A stretch of DNA of 64,000 nucleotides from Bufo bufo (taxonomy: Eukaryota > Chordata > Amphibia > Anura > Bufonidae). Below are positions 55,339-64,000 of this stretch, one piece after another (positions within the stretch are counted from its first letter, which is position 1; the number at the start of each line of letters is the position of its first letter). The stretch spans positions 577,184,471 through 577,248,470 of the forward strand of contig NC_053390.1 in the NCBI RefSeq assembly GCF_905171765.1, given 5' to 3'. The position numbers and the translations under genes are program-made. The notes under the pieces are model-generated. The model was not told the origin of the DNA. It saw nothing but the letters and a program-made list of their open reading frames with translations, and did not search any database.

Positions 55339-56141
55339 TGTCATGTTTCCCAACGGCCACCAGAGGCCACTGTGACTAAACAGGAACCTGAGTTGTGCTG
55401 GCCAGAGGCTAAGAAAGAGTTAAGAAGTTTTTCCCAGGCTGTTCTAGAAGTTGCTGGGGGCCTTGCTGAGATAACAGGGAGAGATGGACTGCTGAGAGAT
55501 AACAGTAAAAGACTGGAGCAGCAGGAGGCTATATTAGCTGAGATTTTCCTGACAGCTGTGGAGCTGCACACAGAGGACTTCACTGTGTGTTCCAGAGGAG
55601 TGGGACCGTGTGTAGAGACCAGTACAAGCCAGATCCTTTTTGCCAGAGCTGGAACTAGGTGGAGATCTGCATCTGCTGTGACCAGAGAGAGAAAGACAGA
55701 CAAGCAAGCGACCGGACCTGGATCCAGACTGCATCTTATTGTACCAAGGAGAATCTGAAGAACTGTTAGTGGCACCGGTGCTTTCCTGTGATAGGTTATA
55801 GAGTCAGGGACTTAGTCAGTGCGCTGTAGAAGCGTCCCCTGGGTAGCAGGGCTAGATAGGAAATTGGTAGTGAGAGTAGCCTGCAAGTTGACTGCCTACT
55901 GTTTAGCTCATTCTGTGTATATGCAAAACTCCATTGCCATTGTTGTTGATTTATGTTCACCTGTTCATACCATTCCTGTCTTTGACCCATTGTGCCTCTG
56001 GTGCGGTGGTACTGTATTTTACTCAGGTTTTCCGGCAGTTACATCTTGTTCTTTAATAAAGCCGGTTTATCTTCAGTCTCCTTGTCCACTGTACTGTGCT
56101 TGAATCCTGCTTTGCGGTCTCTCCCTCCTTTGACCGCTACA
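55339..56141 (+). repeat. Probable 5' LTR of the second gypsy element
   Basis: Starts TGTCATG and ends CGCTACA, about 803 bp, with AATAAA at 56055-56060. The gag start follows 32 nt later. The matching 3' LTR is outside the window, so the boundaries are inferred. Confidence 0.6.
56055..56060 (+). terminator. Polyadenylation signal AATAAA
   Basis: Located about 85 bp before the presumed LTR end. Confidence 0.5.
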
Positions 56142-56173
56142 AGTAGCGCTGCGAGCAGGGTACAGTCACAGAG

Positions 56174-57219
56174 ATGGAGGCGGCTGAAGGCAATGCGCAT
56201 AATGCTAATGTAAGCACCTCAGGCAATGGTGGAACCCCTACAAGGGCCCTCCCTATTGGCATGTTGTTTAACTTGCTACCTAAATTTGATGGCCAGAACA
56301 TGTCACTGTCGGACTGGGTGTCAAGATTACAGAGCGCTGCTAGGATTTACAATGTCAGCCCAGAACTACAAGTAGAATTCGCTTTGGCCGCTCTAGAGGG
56401 TGAGGCCCGACAAAATGTCCTACTACAACCGGAAGCCATGCGCAATACATTAAAAGATTCCTGGAAGAAATATACGGTGAAACAGCCAGCGCAGGGCACC
56501 TCAGGGCGAAATTCTTTTATCGAATTCAGCGGGAAGATGAAGGTGTCTCGCAGTATGCAATGGCGCTACAGGAAGTGTTGGCCGAGGTGCAGAAAAAAGA
56601 GGCTGACGGAGTAACCGCCATGGGAACTGCAGATCGGATCCTGTGAGAACAATTCATTCTAGGACTCTACAGCACTCCCCTGAAACGGGCCCTGCAGGAA
56701 CGAGTTAGGGTGGACTCTACACTAACCTTTAGACAAATATTAGCAGAGGCAGTGGCACAGAGCAAAAAAGAAAGTTATGTGTCCGGAGTGATACGGACCC
56801 AGACCGTCACCTCCCCCGGGGTTTCAAAGAGTGAAGAGGTCCTAGTCAGAGTAGTACAAGACTTACAGAGCTCTCTGAGTGCTATGCACGAAAAGTTGAC
56901 ACACCTGGAAAAACGGATGGAGTCGCACTATACCCCTGAAACTGCCTACCCGGCCCGACAACAAATTTATCAGGCGCCCCCATGGGTTCCTATATCAGAA
57001 TATCCTTACCCTAATTTACCTTCTCACCAAGCTCCTCAATATCCTCCAAGGAGGCACATCAATCAAGTCCTAAGGGCACCCCCCATACGCAGACAAGGAG
57101 AAGGCCGTCAAGGGGCACAGTGTTGGCGGTGTGGAAATTATGGACATTATGCCAGAGAGTGTCTGAGTGATGTGGCTAGACGCCCAGAGCCACCGTTAAA
57201 CTTCCTGCCCCCGCAGTAG
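56174..57219 (+). pseudogene. gag: Gag of the second gypsy element, frameshifted
   Basis: Begins MEAAEGNAHNANVS. The capsid-like part has FDGQNMSLSDWVSRLQSAAR. A frame change near 56452, then TGA at about 56647 (DRIL stop EQF), break it; the frame from 56710 carries RVVQDLQSSLSAMHEKL and one CCHC knuckle, CWRCGNYGHYAREC, at 57121-57162. It ends at TAG 57217-57219. The protease frame is -1 relative to it, with G TTA AAC (57195-57201) in phase as a possible slip site. Confidence 0.85.
57195..57201 (+). promoter_or_regulatory. Candidate -1 ribosomal frameshift site
   Basis: GTTAAAC read as G TTA AAC in the gag frame, 15 nt before the gag stop. Protease lies in the -1 frame. It differs by one base from the strong heptamer T TTA AAC. 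A downstream pseudoknot was not assessed. Confidence 0.35.
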
Positions 57220-58337
57220 TGGGACGTACTGCAGGGGAGGTGGAGAGCCAAGATACCCAGTATGGCTCCGAACACCTAGTCGCAGGGTGTCCCACCATTC
57301 GAGCTGAATTTGAAGGCATTCCGGTCGACTGCTTAGTGGATACCGGGCCACAAGTATCGACTATGCCTGAGTCACTCTTCTACCGTTACTTCCAAGCGCT
57401 GGCCAATCCAGAGCGAGAGACGCTGGTCCGGGTTACAGCGGCCAATCAACAACAGATCCCTGTCACAGGAGTCATGTAGATGAATGTACGGCTATGTGGG
57501 CAAGAAGTGGGACGGAAAGGTATCCTGTTGGTCCCTGAGACGTTCAAAGAAGATGTGCCTGTGATAATGGGCATGAACATTCTGCGAGAATTAGATCAGA
57601 TAATGTTCACCAAACGGGGGCCAGGCTATTGGAAGCAAGCCACTCCGCACAAACCTACTCAGAAAGCGTTTCAATGGCTGATCCGATTCTGTGGGACACA
57701 GAAAAGTGTCCCAGCACACCAGTCTGTGGGAATGATCCGAGCGCCAGGAAAGGCTACCCTGACCATCCCCCCTGGACGGGAGACCGCGTTGACATTACCC
57801 GTGAGAATCTTCCGCAATCTTGAAGGTATGGAGGTGTTCATCGAACCGACGGCCCTAGGAGAGTTGGGTCAGGATGTCCTGGTGGCCCGAACACTGGGAG
57901 TGGTCCAGAATGGACGAGTACCCATAAGAGCTGTGAATATGGGGAATCTAGAAGTTTCCTTGACGCCAGGAGTGGAACTGGCTCGTGTGTACCTACATCG
58001 GGGAGAAGTATTGAGTCGGAGAGAAGTGACTCTAGCTCCAGTAGGTGATGCTGTTTTGACCCTGGCAGTTACTGCCAGTGTAGAAGAGATGCCGACCCCA
58101 GAATGGAATGGGAGAACCATCTTGGATCAAATGGAAATAGATGTGAAGGCTCTCAGTTCAGACCAACGGCAAGCAGTTGAAAACATGCTGTGGGAGAATC
58201 AGGCTGCATTCGCCCGTCACGCCGATGACTTTGGCTGCACGGATGCTATCACACATGAGATACAGACGGGGGACACTCCTCCAATTCGGGAAGATATCGG
58301 CAGATTCCGCCCAAGTTGTACCAGGAAGTGTGTTGAG
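57219..58337 (+). pseudogene. pol: Protease and start of reverse transcriptase, second gypsy element
   Basis: The protease active site reads CLVDTGPQVSTM (57330-57365). TAG at 57477-57479 interrupts the frame between GVM and MNVRLCG. The rest is open to the insertion point: VIMGMNIL (protease end), then a linker, and TDAITHEIQTGDTPPIRE, the usual lead-in to RT. The frame is cut near PSCTRKC by an insertion and resumes at 61883 with LLKQMIDS. Confidence 0.85.
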
Positions 58338-58394
58338 GGAAGTGTCATATTCAAGTATATATATGTATATATGCCCTGACATATATGCATATAT

Positions 58395-59070
58395 ATATGG
58401 GCCCTTTTTCTGGGCCCGTCCAGGTAGGATGTGTATGCATACATAGAGATGTATGTGTGCCCCCTTGGCAGCATACATCTCTATGTATATAGGGTATATT
58501 ATAGGGGGGGGGTTCAGGGGTATGGGTACATATATATATATCTATAGATGTGTCCCAGAAATCTGTGGATATATATGTACCCCTATGATGTGTCAGTATT
58601 TAGGTGGGCTTATTCCTGCCCCCTATGTGTATTCTATGTCCATTCATATATGTTTATAGATGTGCCTCAAGCATCTATAAACATATATGGCCGTAATCCC
58701 GCTCAAAAGATGCCTGCTGGGGGGGGGGGTGGAGGAGACCGACAGTTGGACAATTATGTCCAACGTCGGCCTCTACAAAGGACAGAGGATCAATAAGATC
58801 CTCTGCCCTTTGTCACCATCTCCGGCCGCGCCGGAGATGGTGCGCCTAACAGAGACATGGGAACAAAGAGTTCCCATGCCCCTGTGGGTGGCTGACCTCC
58901 GGCGCTGTAATTACAGCGCCGGAGATAGGCGTCCGCTCCACCGGCGGGAGGATCAGAGGATCCCCCCGCCTGGAAGCGCGCTCTGAGATCCTCAGGCCGG
59001 CACGGTGACGTCATATCACCGCGATGGCCCACGTGTTAAGGCCGGCGGTGCGCATGCGCACGGCGGCAAT
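58395..59070. repeat. Chain of about twelve distinct hairpins
   Basis: Consecutive inverted repeats of different sequence: 58398-58421, 58437-58490, 58526-58580, 58640-58690, 58738-58772, 58773-58818, 58818-58841 (CATCTCCGG...CCGGAGATG), 58856-58880 (CATGGGAAC...GTTCCCATG), 58895-58923 (a 28-bp perfect palindrome, CTCCGGCGCTGTAA and complement), 58942-58972, 59006-59020 and 59041-59066. Confidence 0.88.
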
Positions 59071-59254
59071 GGTGGATCTGGGAGCGGGCGCCGCCAAGCT
59101 TAAATAGGCTGGCGGCGCTCCGCTCAGTAGGCAGGTAAGACCACCCGGAGCAGGAAGAAGCATCCCCTGGACATACGAGCCCCCCTGGACAACGAGCATT
59201 ACACCGCTAAGTATCTATATCCCCCTGCCCTATACCACCAACGATATTCCCTGA

Positions 59255-60965
59255 AAAACAAAGGACGGAAGGTATGTAGAAGAGAATAAAGGGCTAGCCG
59301 ACTGCCTTAATGAATACTTCTGTTCAGTTTTTACAAAAGAAAAAGGAGAAGGACCTCCACTAGAAAGGATGACTAATAAATCATTTGATGCATGTATCTT
59401 TACAGAGGAAGATGTTCTAAGTTTGCTGTCTAAGGTGAAGACAAATAAGTCACAGGGGCCTGATAAAATACACCCAAAATTATTAAAAGAGCTTAGTGGT
59501 GAGCTGGCAAAACCGCTAACAGATTTATTTAACCAATCATTAGTAACAGGAGTCGTCCCGGAAGATTGGAAATTGGCAAATGTCGTGCCCATTCACAAGA
59601 AAGGTAGTAGGGAGGAATCGAGCAACTATAGACCAGTGAGTCTGACATCAATAGTAGGCAAATTAATGGAAACCCTATTAAAGGATAGGATTGTGGAACA
59701 TCTAAAATCCCATGGATTGCAAGATGAAAAACAACATGGGTTTACTTCAGGGAGATCATGTCAAACAAATCTTATAGATTTTTTTGACTGGGTGACTAAA
59801 ATAATAGACGGTGGAGGTGCAGTAGACATCGCATATCTAGATTTTAGTAAGGCTTTTGACACTGTCCCACATAGAAGACTTATCAATAAACTGCAGTCAT
59901 TGAGCATGGACTCCCATATTGTTGAGTGGATTAGGCAGTGGCTGAGTGACAGACAACAGAGGGTTGTAGTCAATGGAGAACATTCAAAACAAGGTCATGT
60001 TACCAGTGGGGTTCCACAGGGATCTGTACTGGGACCAATTTTGTTTAATATCTTCGTAAGTGATATTGCAAAAGGCCTCGATGGGAAGGTGTGTCTTTTT
60101 GCTGATGACACAAAGATATGTAACAGGGTTGATGTTCCTGGAGGGAAACGCCAAATGGAAAAGGATTTAGGAAAACTAGAAGAATGGTCAGAACTCTGGC
60201 AACTGAAATTTAATGTGGATAAGTGCAAGATAATGCACCTAGGGCGTAAAAACCCAAGGGCAGAATATAGAATATTTGACACAGTCCTGACCTCAGTATC
60301 TGAGGAAAGGGATTTAGGAGTAATTATTTCAGAAGACTTAAAGGTGGGAAGACAATGTAATAGGGCAGCACGAAATGCTTGGATGTATAGGGAGAGGTAT
60401 AAGCAGTAGAAAGAGTGAAGTGCTTATGCCGCTGTACAGAACACTGGTGAGACCTCACTTGGAGTATTGTGCGCAGTACTGGAGGCCATATCTCCAGAAG
60501 GATATAGATACTCTAGAGAGAGTTCAGAGAAGAGCTACTAAACTAGTACATGGATTGCAGGATAAAACTTACCAGGAAAGGTTAAAGGACCTTAACATGT
60601 ATAGCTTGGAAGAAAGAAGAGACAGAGGGGATATGATAGAAACTTTTAAATACATAAAGGGAATCAACTCGGTAAAGGAGGAGAGCATATTTAAAAGAAG
60701 AAAAACTACCACAAGAGGACACAGTTTTAAATTAGAGGGGCAAAGGTTTAAAAGTAATATAAGGAAGTATTACTTTACTGAGAGAGTAGTGGATGCATGG
60801 AATAGCCTTCCTGCAGAAGTGGTAGCTGCAAATACAGTGAAGGGGTTTAAGCGTGCATGGGATAGGCATATGGCTATCCTTCATATAAGATAGGGCCAGG
60901 GGCTATCCATAGTATTCAGATATATTGGGCAGACTAGATGGGCCAAATGGTTCTTATCTGCCGAC
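59255..60965 (+). mobile_element. CR1-like LINE, 5'-truncated
   Basis: The coding frame opens upstream of 59286, and the element ends in GGGCAGACTAGATGGGCCAA followed by repeats of TTCTATG (60960-60990), the tail type of CR1-like LINEs. The flanking CCTGCATTTAACCC-like repeats make the exact ends uncertain. Confidence 0.85.
59286..60893 (+). pseudogene. CR1-like ORF2 reverse transcriptase, 3' part, one frameshift
   Basis: Encodes most of the RT domain of a non-LTR retrotransposon. Upstream of the first ATG (59369) the frame continues with NKGLADCLNEYF. Motifs: KSQGPDKIHPKLL, NYRPVSLTSIVGKLME, QHGFTSGRSCQTNL, AYLDFSKAFDTVPH, GVPQGSVLGPILFNIF, catalytic FADDTKI, WQLKFNVDKCKIMHLG. A frame change near 60378 joins to 60375-60893 with LVRPHLEYCAQYW, LERVQRRATKLV and the C-terminus. 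The endonuclease domain is missing by 5' truncation. Better preserved than the copy at 49265. Confidence 0.92.
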
Positions 60966-61109
60966 ACATTCTATGTTTCTATGTTTCTATTCCCCTGCAT
61001 TTAACCCTTATACCACCAATGATATTCCCTGATTCCCCTGCATTCCCTGATTCCCCTGCATACCCTGATTCCCCTGCATTTAACCCTTATACCAGCAACG
61101 ATCCCTGAT

Positions 61110-61882
61110 TAACCCTTACACCACCAACCCCTGTGTTCCCTTGGTTTCCCCCTATAACCCTTGGTTACCCTTACCTTCCCCTGCCGTGAGCCTAATCCCC
61201 CTGTGTTCCCCCAGGATCCCTCATATTCCCCGCTACTCTGGTATAACCCCGGAACACAACCCTTATACCTATCCTAGTATTGCCTCTACCACCGATACCC
61301 CTTCCCGGCTGCCCTGCTTACCCCAGCAGCAGCAGTGTTTGTATTTACTTCTTGTTATTCCCCTTAGGGAGAGTATATTGACAGGATTGGGTGGGCTTCT
61401 GGTAAAGTGTATGTGTATTATTGTAATTATAGTTAGATACTGGGGAGGAATTGGGACTGTGTTAGCGTAGTCAGAACCGTATTAGTGTGTTGTTATAGTG
61501 TGTGTACTTATATTGCTGTGTGTTGCCATAACTATATATATCTATTCCCTTGATATAGCTATATATAGTTATAAACATAAATATTCCTTTGTAGTAGTAA
61601 GGCGCCACAGCAATAGTTGTAGTATATTGTTGGTACTGTATTATGTTCTGTAAGGATTAATGAATACTGTATTATTTATACCTATTGTGTAACGTGTGGT
61701 TACTAAGCGGTAGTTAGTAAGGCGCATGCAGCTAGTTTAGTGATTAGCGTAAGGCAATCAGTAGTGATTTGTTGTTAATTTAGGCATAAATAGGTGGAGC
61801 CATCACTAGACGACTCACGCCTATTTATGAATATTAATTATTGAGATTGGCATAAATATCAATAGTTAATATCCCCTTTAAC
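61110..61882. other. Right part of the hairpin-rich insertion, no gene
   Basis: CCCTTGG/CCCCTGT-rich sequence to about 61320, then AT-rich with palindromes such as AACTATATATA...TATATATAGTT (61531-61572) and a TAGGCATAAATAGG...CCTATTTATGA pair (about 61780-61830). The 109-codon frame 61141-61470 shows no domain. Confidence 0.5.
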
Positions 61883-63735
61883 ATGAAAACGTTGTTGAAA
61901 CAGATGATAGATTCCAGAGTGGTGCGGGGTAGCCAGAGCCCTTGGGCGGCCCCAGTGATACTTGTTAAGAAGAAGGATGGCACTATTCGGTTTTGTGTGG
62001 ATTACCGGCGGTTGAATGCATGCACCGCGCGAGACTCATATCCTCTGTCACGTATCGAGGAGTCTCTGACTGCTCTAGGACGAGCCAAATACTTCTCTAC
62101 CTTGGACCTGGCGAGCGGGTACTGGCAGGTACCAGTGGCCGAGCAAGACAAGGCACTATTCGAATTCAACAGGATGCCATTTGGGCTGACTAATGCCCCG
62201 GGGACCTTCCAGCAGCTGATGGAGAGATGCCTGGGAGACCTGAATTTTGAAGCCACTCTGATATACCTGGATGATATCATCGTATACTCCGCTACTTTTC
62301 AAGAACACCTAAATCGGCTAGGGCAGGTACTCAAGCGACTGCGATCCCATGGCCTGAAGGTAAAGCCAAAGAAGTGTCATCTCTTCAAGAGGGAGATCAA
62401 GTACTTGGGCCATAGGGTGTCCCAAGACAGAGTGTTGCCGTCCCAAAACAAAGTGGCTGCAATACAACAATGGCTAGTGCCCAGAATGCTGCGGGAGTTC
62501 AAGGCCTTCCTTGGACTGACCAGGTACTACCGGCGGTTCATCAAAGACTATGCCAAGATAGCGGGCCCTCTGAATGAGTTGTTGATAGGAACGGCTGGGC
62601 AATCCAAGGGCCAAAATATTACCTGGGGGCAGAAGCAGGAAGAGGCCTTCCAGGCCCTGAAAGAAGCTCTGACATCGGCCCCCATATTGGCTTATGCCGA
62701 CTTTGATAAACCATTTCTCTTATCTACTGATGGCAGTCTCTACGGACTCGGGGCAGTCCTGTCGCAGGTACAAGATGGACATGAGAGGGTGATCGCCTAT
62801 GCCAGTAGATCCTTGCAAGAGACAGAGCGAAACCCCCACAACTAGAGTTCCTTCTGGCTAGAACTCCTTGCCCTGGTGTGGGCCATGACGGAGAAGTTTG
62901 CAGGATATTTGACAGGAGCTAAGATCTTTGTACAGACTGATAACAATCCCCTGGCCCATCTGGACACTAGTTGGGAGCCCCGGAGCAACGCTGGGCAGCT
63001 CGCCTTGCAAAATATGACTTCTTAACTCGCTACCGTTCCGCTACGGAGAACACTAATGCCGATGGCCTGTCGAAGGTTACTTTTGAGACCCCAGTAGGGG
63101 ATGTCGATGAACAAAAAGAAGAAGATGAAACTCTGGATTTCCGCAAGTTTGTTCTGCCCACAGTTGCGGCCCAGACAAGTGGGGAGGCCCATAAGCTACC
63201 CAAGGCATTGAGGAGGACTAATGAGGACCGGGGCCGATTACAGGATGAAGATGTTGGACTGCGGCAGATGAAAAACTGGGTAACCCAGCAAAGGAAGCCC
63301 AACAGAGAAGTAAGGGCTGACCTGGATGCCGAGATGAAGTCCGTTCTACATCAATGGGACAGACTGGAAATGCACGGAGCTGTTCTGTACCGCAAGTGGC
63401 AACAGCCTAATGACCTAGAGGCGAGGTGGCAAGTAGTCATACCCGGAAGCGTGGCATGTGAGATAGCCAAAGATGCCCATGAATTTGGAGCTCACTTCGA
63501 GCCCGCCAAGACTTACCAGTGGCTGCAGCGTTATGTGTATTGTCCGCGACTGGAGGCAGTGGTGGAGGAAGTTTGCCGACAGTGTCGAGTGTGTGAACTC
63601 ACTAAAAGCACGGAACAAAGGGCATACCTCCAGTCTATACAGACCAAAGAACCGCTGGAATTATTGATGATAGACTACCTCCTCGTGGGACAATCATCAA
63701 GAGGTCCACAGTACTGCCTGGTCATGGTTGACCAT
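61883..63735 (+). pseudogene. pol: RT, RNase H and integrase N-terminus, second gypsy element
   Basis: Continues from 58337. RT: SPWAAPVILVKKKDGTIRF, FSTLDLASGYWQV, MPFGLTNAPGTFQ, catalytic YLDDIIVY; RNase H: LLSTDGSLYGLGAVLSQ. TAG at 62843-62845 (NPHN stop SSFWLELLALVW) and a frame change near 62970 break it. The frame from 62971 covers the end of RNase H, a linker, integrase HHCC (H...C RQCRVCELTK) and the first catalytic D in LLMIDYL. The core ends at CLVMVDH, where minisatellite sequence begins, so the second D and the E are absent. Confidence 0.9.
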
Positions 63736-64000
63736 ATCAGACCGCCATTAGACCTCCAGACCCCCGAGTCAGACCTCCAGACCGCCAATCAGACCTCCAT
63801 TAGACCTCTAGGCCCCCAGTCAGACCTCCAGACCCCCATTAGACCTCTAGACCCCCCACTCAGACCTCCAGACCCCCAATCAGACATCCATTAGACTTCT
63901 AGACCCCCCAATTAGACCTCCAGACCCCCAATCAGACCCCCATTAGACCTCCAGACTCCCATATCTGACCCCCATTAGACCTCCAGACCCCCCAGTCAGA
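63735..64000 (+). repeat. ~20-bp minisatellite
   Basis: Imperfect AGACCTCCAGACCCCCAATC units with CATTAGACCTCTAGACCCCC variants, at least twelve, running off the window. It directly follows integrase codons, and the open frame through it is a repeat translation. Confidence 0.9.

Larger units (their letters stand above)
58338..61882. mobile_element. 3.5 kb hairpin-rich insertion in the gypsy RT, carrying a CR1-like LINE
   Basis: Separates PSCTRKC from LLKQMIDS of the reverse transcriptase. The left part (58370-59080) is a chain of hairpins. Then comes TTAAATAGGC and a splice-donor-like GCAGGTAAGACC (59130), the CR1-like LINE, CCTG-rich sequence with repeated CCCCTGCATTTAACCC (60985-61110), and an AT-rich right end. 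Junction repeats are not clear (a TTAA lies only at the right, 61878-61881). The superfamily is unknown. Confidence 0.6.
55339..64000 (+). mobile_element. Second Ty3/gypsy LTR retrotransposon, 5' part, split by an insertion
   Basis: 5' LTR, gag with CCHC, protease, reverse transcriptase, RNase H and the start of integrase, in Ty3/gypsy order. It is interrupted by 58338-61882. The 3' part is beyond the window and integrase is replaced by minisatellite from 63735. Frameshifts and stops show that it is old. It is not closely similar to the Sushi-like element at 8574-13833. Confidence 0.85.

Noticed and set aside
55267..55758. 163-codon open frame in the second gypsy LTR
   Set aside because: Lies within the presumed LTR, with no domain; the antisense frame 55341-55775 is equally long.
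57869..58478. Minus-strand frames opposite the gypsy protease/RT and hairpin region
   Set aside because: Shadows of the plus-strand pol or products of palindromic DNA.
1..64000. Host protein-coding exons, tRNA or rRNA genes
   Set aside because: Looked for conserved exon-like frames with splice sites and for tRNA/rRNA motifs; every supported coding region belongs to a transposable element.

Overview
This window is eukaryotic repeat DNA and contains no host gene that I can recognise. No bacterial-style genes, operons or ribosome binding sites are present. The repeat set is vertebrate, most likely a frog or toad: Ac/ZBED-type hAT transposons, several Tc1/mariner families, a Sushi-like chromodomain Ty3/gypsy element, a CR1-like LINE, Harbinger-like MITEs and very large TTAA-bounded palindromic elements. 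The organism is my inference from repeat content, not from a marker gene.

Layout. 26-14310: a decayed hAT transposon on the minus strand (copy 1). It is interrupted by an L1-like 3' end (1817-2268), a 1.6 kb inverted-repeat element (2365-4007) and an almost intact Sushi-like LTR retrotransposon (8574-13833, 5-bp target duplication, LTRs differing at about 3 of 458 sites). 14311-21299: a 7 kb palindrome bounded by TTAA, with mirror-image arrays of a ~191-bp satellite in its arms and a core with symmetry axes every ~300-390 bp. 21300-25753: two head-to-head TTAA elements built from chains of hairpins. 25843-32452: hAT fragments plus Tc1 elements, including a four-level nest (old Tc1, hit by a TTAA MITE and a solo LTR, the LTR hit by another Tc1). 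34116-40300: hAT copy 2, structurally complete with 8-bp target duplications but with a broken transposase. 41417-46060: a 4.6 kb hAT-type element without a transposase, carrying MITEs and a Tc1 with 36 residues between its catalytic D and E. 46069-55338: old CR1-like LINE, Harbinger-like and mariner-like MITEs, and unassigned DNA. 55339-64000: a second Ty3/gypsy element, split inside its reverse transcriptase by a 3.5 kb hairpin-rich insertion that carries a CR1-like LINE, and ending in a minisatellite.

Nothing here works together as a pathway; the logic is nested insertion. Exact target-site duplications and interrupted reading frames let the order of events be read directly. Every transposase and polymerase gene seen is interrupted by at least one stop, frameshift, deletion or insertion. 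The Sushi-like element is the closest to functional: one continuous gag-pol frame with two stops.

The most unusual content is the TTAA-bounded palindrome with paired satellite arrays, the repeated chain-of-hairpins architecture (14.4-14.6, 22.0-23.1 and 58.4-59.1 kb), and a likely self-priming site in the Sushi-like element.
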